A stretch of 64,000 nucleotides of DNA from AP-15 sp963795485 (GCA_963795485.1 CAWCIL010000039.1:496001-560000); one strand, 5' to 3'. Positions 11,094 to 22,769 are shown, counted from the first letter of the stretch. Notes: generated from the letters alone by a model not told the origin. Numbers and translations: made by a program.

Positions 11094-13326
11094 GGCCGGC
11101 CGCGCTCAGCTCCATCGTCTGGCTGGGGGCATCCGGGCGTTCGCCCGCGCGGGCATCGGCAGCAAAGACGAGCCTCACCCGCGCGCCTTCCGGCTCCCGA
11201 TCTTCCAGCACCAGTTCCCCACCATGATCTTCCATGATCTTCTTGACGATGGCGAGGCCCAAGCCGGTGCCCTTGGCGCGGGTCGTCACATAGGGCTCGG
11301 TCAGGCGCTCGCGGCCTTGGCGCGGCAAGCCTTTGCCGTTGTCCTCGACGATCACGGCGATCTGGCCCGCGACCTCGCTGACCGACACGCGGATCTGTCC
11401 GGGGGGGCCGCCGCCGCCCTCGGCGATTCGCGCCTCGATCGATTCGATGGCGTTCTTGACGATGTTGATCACCGCCTGACCGACCAGACGGGCGTCGCAG
11501 CCGATCGGCACCGGGTTGTGCGGAAAGATCGTCTCGAAGGAGATCTCGCGGTGGGCGGTGCGCTCTAGGAACATCGCCCGATGGACGATCTCGACCAGGT
11601 TCTCCGGCTTCAGCACCGGCGCCGGCATTCGCGCGAACGCCGAAAATTCGTCGATCATGCGCCCGATGTCGCCGACGTGGCGGATGATCGTGTCGGTGCA
11701 GATCGTAAAGGTTTCGGGGTCGTGCTTGATCTCCTTCAGGTACCGGCGGCGCAGCCGCTCGGCCGAGAGCTGGATCGGGGTCAGCGGGTTCTTGATTTCA
11801 TGGGCGATGCGGCGGGCGATGTCGGCCCAGGCCGCCTTGCGTTGCGCCGACAGCAATTCGGTGATGTCGTCAAAGGTCACGACAAAGCCGCTGATCTCGC
11901 GCACGTCGTGCTCGGCGGCGATCCGCACCAAGAGGGTGCGGGTGCTGTTGCCGCGATCGAGTTGAACCTGGGTCTGCGCCAGCCGGTCCGGACGGCGCTC
12001 GGCCTCGTCGAGCAGGCCGGCCATTTCGGGGGCGACCTCGGCCAGGTCCTGCCCGATCGATTGCTCGAGATCGACGCCGAGCAGCGAGGAGGCCGAACGG
12101 TTGGGCAAATTCACCCGACCCATGCGGTCGAGCCCGATCACCCCGGCGGAAACCCCGGTCAGCACCGTTTCGGTAAAGCGGCGGCGCTCGTCGAGCTGGC
12201 GATTGGCTTCGGTCAGCTCGCGCTGCTGGCTCTCGATCTGGTCGGTCATGCGGTTGAAGGCGCGGCTCAACGAGGCAAGCTCGTCATCCTTCGCCCCTTC
12301 GGGCACGCGCACCGCCAAGTCGCCGCCGCGCACTTGTTCGGCAGCGGTCGCCAAGAGGCTGATCGGGACTGCGAGCTGGGTAGCGAAATGAATTCCGATC
12401 GCCACCGCCGCGACCAGGAAAAGCATCGCCACCATCAGAAAAATCAAGGCGAAGGTGACCTGAAAGCCCGATCGCCGACTTTCCATCATCGCGTATTGCG
12501 CAGCCGCGCGCTGGGTTTCCTTCATATGATCGATCACCCGCGGCTCGATGTAGCGACCGACATAGAGATAGACTTGGCCGAACTGGTCGAGGCGGACCAG
12601 CGCGCGCACCCGGTCGTCGCTGTCATTGGTCATGATCGCCACATCGCCTTCGTCGGCGACCCGCATCGCCCCGTCCGGGACCGGCTCGAAGCCCAGCGTA
12701 AACGAGAGGCTCGACCGCGCCAGCACATGGCCGGCCCGATCGAACACCATCGCTTCGGTCAGCCCTCGCAGGGCGGCTTGCGCCGAAACCACCTGCTCCA
12801 GCCGTCGGGGGTCGAGCTCGAGCTCGACGGCGTCGCGGTTGAGGTCGTTGGCCATCGCCAGCGCGTCGGCGCGGATCGCCTGCTGATGCTCGTGCAGATA
12901 GGCCTCGGCGACGGCCAGCAATTCGGCGATTGCCGTGCGTACCTTGTCGCTGAACCACAATTCCACGCCGTAGCTGAAGAACAGGTAGGAAAAAATCGCG
13001 ACGATGATGGTCGGCGTCACCGCGATCAGGCTGAACAGCACCACCAGCCGGATCTGCAATCGCGAGCCGGCGAGACCGCGGCGCCGCTCGGCCCAGACCT
13101 GCAGCAGGCGTTTGGCGATCAGCGCGCCGAGCACCAGCAGCAGCACGAGGTCGAGGTTGAGGAGCGAAAGGACGGCATTGGGTCGCGCTTCGAAAGGCGG
13201 CGTCCCGGTCAGCGCCAAGTATGTCGCCACCCCCGCCGCCAACGCCGCCACGGCGAGGGCAAAGGCGAGCTTATGGCGCAACCCGATCCAGCCGGCCCAC
13301 ATCCGAACCCGCCGCATCAGCTGCAT
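11083..13326 (-). CDS. ntrY: Membrane sensor histidine kinase NtrY
   Basis: Sensor kinase of 747 residues. Four predicted membrane segments (about 17-40, 54-71, 93-118 and 289-313) enclose a periplasmic domain of roughly 170 residues, followed by HAMP (about 318-370), PAS (about 383-490), HisKA with His509 in IARRIAHEIKNPLTP, and HATPase with N, G1 and G2 boxes (NIVKNAIES, VEDNGKGLP, GTGLGLAIVKK). NtrY phosphorylates NtrX and in related bacteria senses nitrogen or redox state. The 116-bp gap to ntrC may hold its own promoter; ntrX follows with overlapping codons. Confidence 0.94.
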   Translation of the reverse strand: MQLMRRVRMWAGWIGLRHKLAFALAVAALAAGVATYLALTGTPPFEARPNAVLSLLNLDLVLLLVLGALIAKRLLQVWAERRRGLAGSRLQIRLVVLFSLIAVTPTIIVAIFSYLFFSYGVELWFSDKVRTAIAELLAVAEAYLHEHQQAIRADALAMANDLNRDAVELELDPRRLEQVVSAQAALRGLTEAMVFDRAGHVLARSSLSFTLGFEPVPDGAMRVADEGDVAIMTNDSDDRVRALVRLDQFGQVYLYVGRYIEPRVIDHMKETQRAAAQYAMMESRRSGFQVTFALIFLMVAMLFLVAAVAIGIHFATQLAVPISLLATAAEQVRGGDLAVRVPEGAKDDELASLSRAFNRMTDQIESQQRELTEANRQLDERRRFTETVLTGVSAGVIGLDRMGRVNLPNRSASSLLGVDLEQSIGQDLAEVAPEMAGLLDEAERRPDRLAQTQVQLDRGNSTRTLLVRIAAEHDVREISGFVVTFDDITELLSAQRKAAWADIARRIAHEIKNPLTPIQLSAERLRRRYLKEIKHDPETFTICTDTIIRHVGDIGRMIDEFSAFARMPAPVLKPENLVEIVHRAMFLERTAHREISFETIFPHNPVPIGCDARLVGQAVINIVKNAIESIEARIAEGGGGPPGQIRVSVSEVAGQIAVIVEDNGKGLPRQGRERLTEPYVTTRAKGTGLGLAIVKKIMEDHGGELVLEDREPEGARVRLVFAADARAGERPDAPSQTMELSAAGHDA

Positions 13327-13442
13327 CCGATACCCCTGCCGCGATTCTCCGCAGTCGATTCGAGGCGGCCGACCTGCCGCCTGAGCCGCCCCAGGCGGAC
13401 CCGGCTGCGCGCAGCGTCGGCGGGCCCGTCCGCAGCGCTCGG

Positions 13443-14881
<1,439 letters not shown>

Positions 14882-14885
<4 letters not shown>

Positions 14886-16012
14886 CCGATACCGTCTTGC
14901 GCGACCACCGGCAAAAACACCCGGAACACGGTTCGGCGGGGCTGGCTGTCAAATTCAATGACGCCGCCGTGGTCACCGATCACCTTGGCGACTAATGCAA
15001 GACCAAGGCCAGTTCCGTTGCGCTTGGTCGTGACAAACGGATCAAACAGATAGGGGCGCATGTCCTCGGGGATGCCGGCCCCGTTGTCGGTGACCGCGAC
15101 CATCAGCGGCAGATGCCGGCGGCCCTCCCCGTCCGGCCCGGCCAGCCGCAGACCGTGCCGATAGCCGGTCGACAGGATAATCTCGCCGTCGGCGTTCGGC
15201 AGCGCCTCGGCGGCGTTTTTGACGATGTTCAGGAATACCTGGACCAAGAGGTCGCGATTGCCGTGCACCGGCGGCAATGACGGATCGTACTCCTCGATAA
15301 AGCGGGCGCGCCGCGCGAAACCGGATTGAGCGAGCTTGCGTACTCGTTCGAGGATTTCGTGGATGTTGACCGCGTCGCGCTCGATCGGACGCTGATCGGA
15401 GAACGCCTCCACCCGGTCGACCAGTGCCACGATGCGGTCGGTCTCGTCGCAGATCAGCCGGGTCAGCTCGCGGCCGGCCTCGTCGGCGTCCTGCTCCAAC
15501 AGCTGCGCCGCGCCGCGGATGCCCGAGAGCGGGTTCTTGACCTCGTGCGCCAGCATCGCCGCCATCGCGGTCATCGACCGGCCGGCGTTACGATGGGTCA
15601 GCTGGCGATCGACCTTGTCGACCATCGAGCGCTCGTGCAGGGTCAGCACCAAGAGGCCGCCGACTTCTCCGGCCGGGGCCGCGTGGACGCTGACCGAGCG
15701 GGTGCCAAAGCGCACCCCTTCGAGCGGCATGTCGTATTCGGAAATCGTATTGCCGCTGCGCCATACCAATTCGACGAGGCCCAGGAGCGGGCTGCGCGGC
15801 GCTACCAGCTCCGCGAGCTCGCAGCCGTGCAGGGCCGCGGCGCCGGCGCCGAAAAACTGCTCAGCCGCCGGGTTGACCAGGCGAATCGCGCCGCTGCGAT
15901 CGATGACGATGACCGGCTCGGCGAGCGCTGCGAGCACTGCGGCCGGTTCGGGTTGAGCGCCGGCAGCGGCTCGCGGCTCGCCGCGACGTCGTCGAAAGGG
16001 CGCCTTGATCAT
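14882..16012 (-). CDS. ntrB: Nitrogen regulation sensor kinase/phosphatase NtrB
   Basis: Soluble histidine kinase of 376 residues with no membrane segment. PAS domain about 25-130, HisKA with His156 (AMLAHEVKNPLSGIRGAAQL), then HATPase (NIVKNAAEAL, VTDNGAGIPEDM, GTGLGLALVAKV). It phosphorylates or dephosphorylates NtrC according to PII protein state. Overlaps dusB by 4 bp upstream and ntrC by 4 bp downstream, so dusB-ntrB-ntrC is one transcript. Confidence 0.96.
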
Positions 16013-16998
16013 GCGGCCCGGCGCGCCAGCAGCGGCTCGTAAAAGCCGTGGATCAGCTCCTTGACACGCGCCGGCTCGACCGTCCGGTTGACCGCCGCGC
16101 GGAACTCGGCCGAACCGGGCAAACCCTTCGAGTACCAGGCGACGTGCTTGCGGGCGATGCGCGCACCGATGTCGGTGCCATAATGAACCAGCATGTCCTC
16201 ATAGTGGGCGAGCACGATGTCCCGCTGTGCGGCGAGCGGCGGATCGGGGATGTGTCGGCGGCCGCGCAGCCAGCCGATCACCTGGCGCGGGAACCACGGC
16301 CGGCCATAGCAGCCGCGGCCGATCATCACGCCGTCGGCGCCCGACTGGGCGAGTGCGCGCTCGGCGTCGTCGAGGCTCAGGATGTCGCCATTGGCGATCA
16401 CCGGGATCGTCACGCTCCGCTTGACCCGGCGGATGAACTCCCAGTCGGCCGAGCCGGCGTAGAACTGGCAGCGGGTGCGGCCGTGCACGCTAATCATGCG
16501 AATGCCGCAGGCCTGCGCAATCCGGGCGAGCCGCGGCGCGTTGCGGCTCGCCTCGTCCCAGCCGGTGCGCATCTTCAGCGTCACCGGCACATCGACGGCA
16601 TTGACGGTGGCTTCGAGAATCCGTGCGGCATGCAATTCGTCGCGCATCAGCGCCGAGCCGGCATGGCCGTTGACCACCTTTTTGACCGGGCAGCCGAAAT
16701 TGATGTCGATCAGGCGTGCGCCGCGGTCGGCGTTGAGCTTTGCCGCCTCGGCCATGACCAGCGGTTCGCAGCCGGCGAGCTGGACCGCCATCGGCTGCTC
16801 TTCGGCGCAGCTCTGCGCCATCGTCGTCGATTGCCGGGTCTCTCGGATCATCGCCTCGCTGGCGATCATCTCGGAGACGACGAGACCGGCACCCAGGCGC
16901 TTGACCAGCCGCCGGAACGGCAGGTCGCTGACTCCGGACATCGGCGCCAGAATCACCGGGTCGTCGATGGTCAAAGAACCGATGGTAATGCTCATCAT
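16009..16998 (-). CDS. dusB: tRNA-dihydrouridine synthase DusB (NifR3)
   Basis: FMN enzyme, 329 residues, that reduces uridine to dihydrouridine in tRNA. Key features are the opening PVILAPMSGVSDLPFRRL, the catalytic Cys in NFGCPVKKVVNGHAGSALMR, the KMRTGWD motif, and SVHGRTRCQFY for tRNA and FMN binding. Starts with tandem ATGs (16998 or 16995). Cotranscribed with ntrBC, the historical nifR3-ntrB-ntrC operon of alphaproteobacteria. The 5' leader has several small inverted repeats (see separate entry). Confidence 0.96.
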   Translation of the reverse strand: MMSITIGSLTIDDPVILAPMSGVSDLPFRRLVKRLGAGLVVSEMIASEAMIRETRQSTTMAQSCAEEQPMAVQLAGCEPLVMAEAAKLNADRGARLIDINFGCPVKKVVNGHAGSALMRDELHAARILEATVNAVDVPVTLKMRTGWDEASRNAPRLARIAQACGIRMISVHGRTRCQFYAGSADWEFIRRVKRSVTIPVIANGDILSLDDAERALAQSGADGVMIGRGCYGRPWFPRQVIGWLRGRRHIPDPPLAAQRDIVLAHYEDMLVHYGTDIGARIARKHVAWYSKGLPGSAEFRAAVNRTVEPARVKELIHGFYEPLLARRAA

Positions 16999-17151
16999 TT
17001 ATGCAGAAAAGCTGCTTGCCCAGTGTTTGGGCAGATACTAACGGGTTTCTTTTTGCAGTGCAACATTGGCAGCGGTGGCCCTCGAGCCGGCGGAGCCCAC
17101 CCCAGGAGCCCGAACAATGGCGAAAGATCGCGTCATCGGGTAATTTTGCGC
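16999..17151. promoter_or_regulatory. Divergent promoter region of dusB-ntrBC and ispDF with stacked inverted repeats
   Basis: The 153-bp spacer holds GCAG-N5-CTGC at 17003-17015, TGCCCA-N5-TGGGCA at 17017-17033 and the palindrome TTGCAGTGCAA at 17053-17063. They lie in the 5' leader or promoter of dusB. NtrC autoregulates this operon in related bacteria, but no full match to the usual NtrC site was seen. Regulatory role inferred from placement. Confidence 0.4.
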
Positions 17152-18367
17152 ATGGACGAGGTTTATGCGCTGGTGGTCGCCGCCGGACGAGGCAGCCGTT
17201 TCGGGGGCTCCCTGCCCAAGCAGTACCTGCCCCTCGGCGACGCTGTGGTGCTGCGCCATGCCGTGGCGGCATTCGCCGGGCACCCGCGGATCGCCGGCGT
17301 GTTGGTGGCGATCCGGCCCGAAGACCGGCCCTGGTTCGAGCGAGCGACCGCGGGCCTGCGTGTGCTGGCGCCGGTGCCGGGCGGCCCCACCCGGCAGGAT
17401 TCGGTGCGGCTCGGGCTCGAGGCGCTGGCGGCCTACCGACCCGGCCGGGTGCTGATCCATGACGGAGCGCGGCCGTTTCCGGATGCGGCGCTGATCGACC
17501 GGGTGATCGACGGGCTCGACCGGGTGCGGGCGGCGATCCCAGCGCTGCCCTTGCCCGACACGATCAAGCGCGCCGAAAACGGGACGATCCGCGCGACCCT
17601 CGACCGGTCCCAATTGTGGCGCGCGCAAACGCCGCAGGGCTTCCGTTTCGATGCGATCCTCGCCGCCCATCGCGCCGCCATCGGGCGGCAGCTGACCGAT
17701 GATTCGGCGGTCGCCGAAGCGGCGGGGCTGATGCCGCTGCTGGTCGCCGGCAGCGAGGACAATTTGAAAGTGACGACGGCCGCGGATCTCGCTACCGCCG
17801 AACGGCTGATCGCCGCCCATTCGATCGACGCCGGCTCGACCGACGCCCGCTCGACCGATGTCAATCTCGGCGATGTCAATCTCGGCGATGTGCGGGTCGG
17901 CCAGGGGTTCGACGCCCATGCCTTCGGCCCGGGCGACCGCGTCGTGATCTGCGGGGTCGAGATCCCGCATAATGCCGGCCTCGTCGGCCATTCCGACGCC
18001 GATGTCGGGCTGCACGCGCTGACCGACGCGGTCTTGGGCGCGATCGGCGCGGGCGACATCGGCATGCATTTTCCGCCGAGCGACCCGCGCTGGCAGGGTG
18101 CGGCCTCCGAAGGGTTCCTGCGCCATGCGGCCGATCTGGTCGCGCGCGCGCGGCGGCATCGTCGCCGCGGTCGATGCGACGATCGTCTGCGAGCGGCCGA
18201 AGATCGGCCCCTACCGCGCGGCCATGGTCGAGCGGGTCGCGGCGATCCTCGGCATTGCGCCCGACCGGGTCAGCATCAAGGCGACCACCACCGACCGGCT
18301 CGGCTTCACCGGCCGCGGCGAAGGCATCGCCGCGCAGGCCGTCGCCACTGTGCGCCTGCCCTTTTGA
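17152..18367 (+). CDS. ispDF: Bifunctional IspD/IspF enzyme of the MEP isoprenoid pathway, frameshifted
   Basis: Fusion of 2-C-methyl-D-erythritol 4-phosphate cytidylyltransferase and 2,4-cyclodiphosphate synthase, about 405 residues. The IspD half (1-225) has AAGRGSRFGGSLPKQYLPL and HDGARPF. The IspF half starts at RVGQGFDAHAF (metal ligands of DAH), then GHSDADVGLHALTDAVLGA and TTTDRLGFTGRGEGIAAQA. The frame slips near 18150 in a CGCGCGCGCG tract; the last part is read one frame over to the stop at 18367. Because this pathway is essential, a sequencing slip is the likely cause. The linker contains short tandem repeats. Fused ispDF is characteristic of alpha- and epsilonproteobacteria. Confidence 0.93.
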
Positions 18368-18878
18368 GGAACCAACCCGCCGGGGCCGGTAAACTCGGCC
18401 TGCCCTTTTGGCACCCGGGCCTGATGCTCGCCACCTGGTTCGGCGCCGGCTTTCTGCCGGTCACGCCCGGCAGCTGGGGGGCGCTCGCCGCGCTGCCCTT
18501 CGCCTGGGCGATCCGCGCGCTGTGGGGTCTGCCGGGCCTCGGCGTCGCCGCCGCGATCGCTTTTTTGCCGGCTGGTGGGCCGCCGCGACCGTCGCCGCCG
18601 CGAGCGGCCTCGAGGACCCCGGCGCCATCGTCGTCGACGAGGTTGCCGCCCAGTGGCTGGTGCTGCTGGCCGCCCCGCTCGACCCATTCGTCTGGGCCCT
18701 CGCCTTTGTGCTGTTCCGCGTCTTCGACATCTGGAAGCCGTGGCCGGTCGGCTGGGCCGACCGCCATATCCACGGCGGCCTCGGCATCATGCTCGACGAC
18801 CTGTTGGCGGCGGGCTACGCTCTGCTCGCCCTCGCAGCCCTGACGGCGATCGGCGGAGCGCTCGGTGTTCGAAGCTGA
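18364..18878 (+). CDS. pgpA: Phosphatidylglycerophosphatase A, frameshifted
   Basis: Membrane phosphatase converting phosphatidylglycerol phosphate to phosphatidylglycerol. The N-terminal part includes ATWFGAGFLPVTPGSWGAL (the conserved GxGxxPxxPGTxGS-like region). After a shift near 18566 the frame continues EDPGAIVVDEVAAQWLVLL and RVFDIWKPWPVGWADRHIHG, both PgpA signatures. The slip lies in a run of six T where seven would restore GCT TTT TTT GCC, a clear homopolymer deletion. The start is probably TTG at 18364 overlapping the ispDF stop, or ATG at 18424. Follows ispDF and overlaps cinA by 14 bp. Confidence 0.9.
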
Positions 18879-19359
18879 AACCCTGACCCTGGCGCAAGCC
18901 GTGCTCGACGCCTGCCGGGTCCGCGGCTGGCATGTCGGGACCGCCGAATCCTGCACCGGCGGCCTGGTCGCCGCGGCACTGACCGCGATCGCCGGCTCGT
19001 CCGACGTGGTCGAGCGCGGCTTTGTCGCCTATTCGAACGAGGCGAAATCGGAACTGCTGGGGGTGCCGCCGGCGATCATCGCCGCGCATGGGGCGGTCAG
19101 CGCCCAGACCGCCGCGGCGATGGCCGAAGGCGCCCTCGCCCGAGCCCCGGTCGATCTCGCGGTGTCGGTCACCGGCGTCGCCGGTCCCGGCGGCGGCAGC
19201 CTCGAAAAGCCGGTCGGCCTCGTCCATTTCGGCCTGGCCCGGCGCGGCGGGGCCTGCCGGACCGAGCGCCATGTGTTCCCCGGAGACCGCGCGGCGGTGC
19301 GCGACAGGGCTTTGCGGGAGGCGCTCGTCCTGCTCGCGGCCGCGGCGCGCGGCGCATAG
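18865..19359 (+). CDS. CinA C-terminal family protein (NMN amidohydrolase PncC)
   Basis: Stand-alone CinA C-terminal domain of 164 residues, which hydrolyses nicotinamide mononucleotide to NaMN in pyridine-nucleotide salvage. Motifs are TAESCTGGLVAAALT, GGFVAYSNEAK-like (ERGFVAYSNEAKSELLGV), and VTGVAGPGGGSLEKPVGLVH. GTG start inside the end of pgpA. Terminates the ispDF-pgpA-cinA operon, an order conserved in alphaproteobacteria. The N-terminal molybdopterin-like domain of full CinA is absent, as is usual here. Confidence 0.93.
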   Translation: MFEAETLTLAQAVLDACRVRGWHVGTAESCTGGLVAAALTAIAGSSDVVERGFVAYSNEAKSELLGVPPAIIAAHGAVSAQTAAAMAEGALARAPVDLAVSVTGVAGPGGGSLEKPVGLVHFGLARRGGACRTERHVFPGDRAAVRDRALREALVLLAAAARGA

Positions 19360-19557
19360 CCGAAGCGTTCGCCACCGCCGCGACGATCCGCGAGCGAGCG
19401 ACGGCCAAACTCCGCGGGCCGCCGCCGTGGTTAATCCAAACTTCATCGTTGCGGCCGATGATCGCGCTATCGGAGCCTTGTCGATACCAAACGTTGATTG
19501 TTCGAGGTATTCGACATAGGCTCTCCAGTCGAGAATCACGGCGCCGGTATATTGTTG

Positions 19558-20384
19558 ATGTCCTACGTCGTCGTCATTGAACCCGGCCAGCAGGAGCGCA
19601 ACTACTGGCGCGACTTGTGGCGCTACCGCGAGCTGTTTTACGTGCTCGCCTGGCGCGACATCGCGGTGCGCTACAAGCAGACGGCGATCGGCGCCGCCTG
19701 GGCGCTGATCCGCCCGTTTCTGACGATGGTGATCTTTACCGTGATCTTCGGCCGCATCGCCAAGCTGCCATCCGACGGCAGCGCCCCCTATCCGCTGATG
19801 GTGTTTGCCGGAATGCTGCCTTGGACGTTTTTCTCGACGGGCCTCAGCGATGCGTCCAACAGCCTGATCGGCAATGCCAATCTGATCACCAAGGTCTATT
19901 TCCCGCGGCTGATCGTGCCGACGGCGACGGTGGTCGTGGCCTTTGCCGATTTCCTCGTCGACCTTCGCCATCCTCGTTGGCATGATGGCTTGGTATCGAT
20001 TCCTGCCGGGCTGGCAGATCCTCGCCCTGCCCGCCTTTATCCTGCTCGCCTTCCTGGCCAGCATCGGCCCGGCCTTGTGGATCACCGCGCTCAACGTCAG
20101 ATACCGCGATTTCCGCTATGTCATTCCGTTCATCGTGCAGTTGGGGTTGTATGTCTCGCCGGTCGGGTTCAGTCGAGCGTGGTGCCGGCGCAGTGGCGTC
20201 TGCTCTATTCCCTGAACCCGATGGTGGGCGTCATCGACGGCTTTCGCTGGTGCATCCTCGGCGGCCAGAGCCGGCTCTATCTGCCGGGGTTCGCGGCGAG
20301 CCTGGCGGTCGCGGCGTTCTTCCTGTGGTTCGGCAGTCGCATCGGTTCCGCAAGACTGAAAAGAGCTTTGCGGATCTGATCTGA
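19558..20384 (+). CDS. ABC-2 type polysaccharide export permease (Wzm-like), frameshifted
   Basis: Inner-membrane permease of an ABC exporter for O-antigen or capsule polysaccharide, about 275 residues with six membrane spans. The opening WRDLWRYRELFYVLAWRDIA and RYKQTAIGAAWALIRPFLTM are diagnostic for the family, as are RLIVPTATVVVAF and RDFRYVIPFIVQLGLYVSPV. The C-terminus is FRKTEKSFADLI. Three single-base slips (about 19964, 20172 and 20338) interrupt the frame; reconstruction is straightforward. Ends 5 bp before the ATPase gene, so the two form the exporter pair. Confidence 0.9.
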
Positions 20385-20389
20385 GGGCG

Positions 20390-21737
20390 ATGAGCCAGCG
20401 TCATGCCGACCCCGCGTCATTTCGGTCGAAAACCTGTCGAAGCGCTATCTGGTCGGGCACCGTCCGAGCGGAACGGGCGCTATCGCTATACGAACCTGCG
20501 CGACATCCTCGGGCGCGAGATGCGCAATGCAGGGCGCAAGATGGTCGACGTCGTGTGCGGCCGCCAGGCCGTGCCAGGCGACGCGGTCGAGGAATTCTGG
20601 GCGCTCAAGGATGTCAGCTTCGAGGTCCAACAGGGCGAGGTCCTCGGCATCATCGGCCGCAACGGCGCCGGCAAGAGCACGCTCTTGAAGATCCTGAGCC
20701 GCATCACCGAGCCGACCGCGGGGCGGGTCAGCCTGCGCGGCCGCGTCGCGAGCCTGCTCGAGGTCGGCACCGGGTTTCACCCCGAGTTGACCGGGCGCGA
20801 AAACATCTATCTGAATGGCGCGATCCTCGGCATGAGCCGCGCCGAGATTCGCCGCAAATTCGACGAGATCGTCGCGTTCGCCGAAGTCGAGAAGTTCCTC
20901 GACACGCCGGTCAAGCGCTACTCCACCGGCATGTACGTGCGCCTGGCCTTCGCCGTCGCCGCCCACCTCGAACCCGAGATCCTGGTCGTCGACGAGGTGC
21001 TCGCCGTCGGCGACGCCGAGTTTCAGAAAAAGTGCCTCGGGAAGATGGACGACGTCTCGCGCCGCGAAGGCCGCACCGTGCTGTTCGTCAGCCACAATAT
21101 GGGGGTCGTCACCAGCCTGTGCCCAAACGCGCTGTGGCTCGACGCGGGCTCGATCCGCGAGCGCGGCAGCGCGCGCGCGGTCATCGGCGAATATCTGTCG
21201 CGCGGCACAACCGACCGCGACCGGGTCATCGCCTTGGCCCTGACGCCGAGACCACACTCCGCCGACGATCGGCTGCGCCTGCAGTCGTTCGAATGGCTTT
21301 CCAGCCTGCCCTTGCGCCACGGCGAACCGGTCAAGGCCCGTTTTCGCTTCAAGACCCGCGCCCCGGTGTCGGCGGTGGCGCTCGGGTTCGGTTTTTCCAA
21401 CCTCGAAGGCGCCCGCTTGCTGAGCTACGACACGGATTTCCAGGATGGGTTTCGTGCGGATCTGACGAAACCCGGGGAATATTCGGTGGACGTCTCGATC
21501 GGGTCCCTGCCGCTCGCCCCGGATCTCTATAATCTGGATGTCGGCTGCCGTTCGGGCGACGTGCACGCGCTCGACTACATTCCCGCATGTACCCAAATGG
21601 AGGTTATCTCTGGCCCGAGGACGCCCGGGTATATTGTCCAAAGAGGTGCCGGAGTGCGCCTTAAAAGCGAGTGGCGCTGGAGCTTTTCCGAAGGGGGTGG
21701 GAAACTGCCGTTCGAGCGTGAGAGCGTCCTGCCATGA
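20390..21737 (+). CDS. ABC transporter ATP-binding protein with C-terminal carbohydrate-binding domain (Wzt-like), frameshifted near start
   Basis: ATPase partner of the upstream permease, about 448 residues. The NBD has ISVENLSKRYLVGHR (out of frame), FWALKDVSFEVQQGEVLGII, Walker A GRNGAGKST, signature YSTGMYVRLAFAVAAH and Walker B EILVVDEVLAVGDAEFQKK. Residues beyond about 280 form a beta-rich Wzt C-terminal domain that, in characterised systems, recognises the modified end of the polysaccharide. Two slips near 20418 and 20466 break the first 30 codons. ATGA overlap with the next gene implies tight coupling to an FkbM-like protein, consistent with end-modified glycan export. Confidence 0.9.
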
Positions 21738-22711
21738 CTGTTTCGACGATGGGAATTCACCAGCGGCTTGCTCGTTTCGCGAGGAAGCCGCTCGCGGACC
21801 AATGGGCCGCCACCAAGGCGACGCTACGGCGTGTTCCATGGACGAAGGCAAGGGTTCTCAAGGAACTACATAAGCTGGAAATCACACAAGCACACGACCT
21901 TGACATTATTCAACGAAGGCTAAACACCCTCGCGATAATAGAGCGGGAACGGTATGTTAAAGAGTTACTTTCAGATGCCAAATATGACGATCCGAAACGG
22001 CTTGAGAAACATGGGTTTAAGATGTACTCTCAGCACGACGAAGACGGGATAGTCCAGGAGATCTTCAATCGGATTGGCCCGATCTCAAAGACGTTTGTCG
22101 AGTTCGGGGTAGACAATGGACTGGAGAACAATACGTTGAAGCTTTTGCTGGAAGGCTGGGGCGGGCTGTGGATTGAAGCTCGCGAGAGCCAGGTAGTACA
22201 AATCAAACAGAAATTTGACGATGTCATAAAGAACAACAGACTACGAGTAACGTCGGCCTTCATACATCGTGATAACATCAACAGCCTGATTGGTACTCAT
22301 TTCAATGGCGAAATTGATTTGCTGTCGATCGATATTGACGGTAACGACATTTATATTTTGGAATCGCTAAGCGTCATAAGTCCAAGGGTGGTTATCATTG
22401 AATATAACGGCAAATTTCCGCCCCCGCTGAGCATTGCACAGCAGTACGATCCAAAATATAGATGGAGTGGGACCGATTACAGCGGCTCCTCGTTGGAGGC
22501 CATTACAAAGATCGCAAAGGCCAAGGGATACAGCGTTGTCGGCTGTGGTATCGTCGGAGGTAATGCGTTTTTTGTAAGGGACGATGTGCTGGGTGACAAA
22601 TTTCAAGCTCCTTTCACCGCCGAGAACCATTATCAGCCAGCGCGCTACTTCTTAGCGCAAACGTTTGTATCGGGTCATGATCCAGATTGGGGTCGGTATG
22701 TGACCGTGTAG
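21734..22711 (+). CDS. FkbM-like (Rossmann methyltransferase-like) protein of the polysaccharide cluster
   Basis: Protein of 325 residues with strongly A+T-rich codon use compared with its neighbours. The N-terminal 80 residues are helical (KARVLKELHKLEITQAHD). The core has KTFVEFGVDNGLENNTLKLL (SAM-site-like FxEFGxxxG), LLSIDIDGNDIYILESL and RVVIIEYNGKFPP, a pattern seen in FkbM-type methyltransferase relatives of LPS clusters. Its start overlaps wzt by 4 bp, so it is translated with the exporter. A role in modifying the glycan, perhaps its terminal residue, is inferred. Methyl transfer is not certain because the SAM motif is atypical. Confidence 0.6.
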   Translation: MTVSTMGIHQRLARFARKPLADQWAATKATLRRVPWTKARVLKELHKLEITQAHDLDIIQRRLNTLAIIERERYVKELLSDAKYDDPKRLEKHGFKMYSQHDEDGIVQEIFNRIGPISKTFVEFGVDNGLENNTLKLLLEGWGGLWIEARESQVVQIKQKFDDVIKNNRLRVTSAFIHRDNINSLIGTHFNGEIDLLSIDIDGNDIYILESLSVISPRVVIIEYNGKFPPPLSIAQQYDPKYRWSGTDYSGSSLEAITKIAKAKGYSVVGCGIVGGNAFFVRDDVLGDKFQAPFTAENHYQPARYFLAQTFVSGHDPDWGRYVTV

Positions 22712-22769
22712 AACAGGTGCGGGCGCGGTGAAAGCGGTGTGGGCTGGACGCCGTCTGCTGACAGACCCG

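Noticed and set aside
17053..17063. Reading TTGCAGTGCAA as a sigma-54 promoter
   Set aside because: It lacks the spaced GG and GC elements (TGGCAC-N5-TTGCA); kept only as a palindrome.
16048..18843. Very long open frame of more than 900 codons over dusB and ispDF
   Set aside because: It is the IspDF frame extended through the antisense of dusB; only the part from 17152 has homology.
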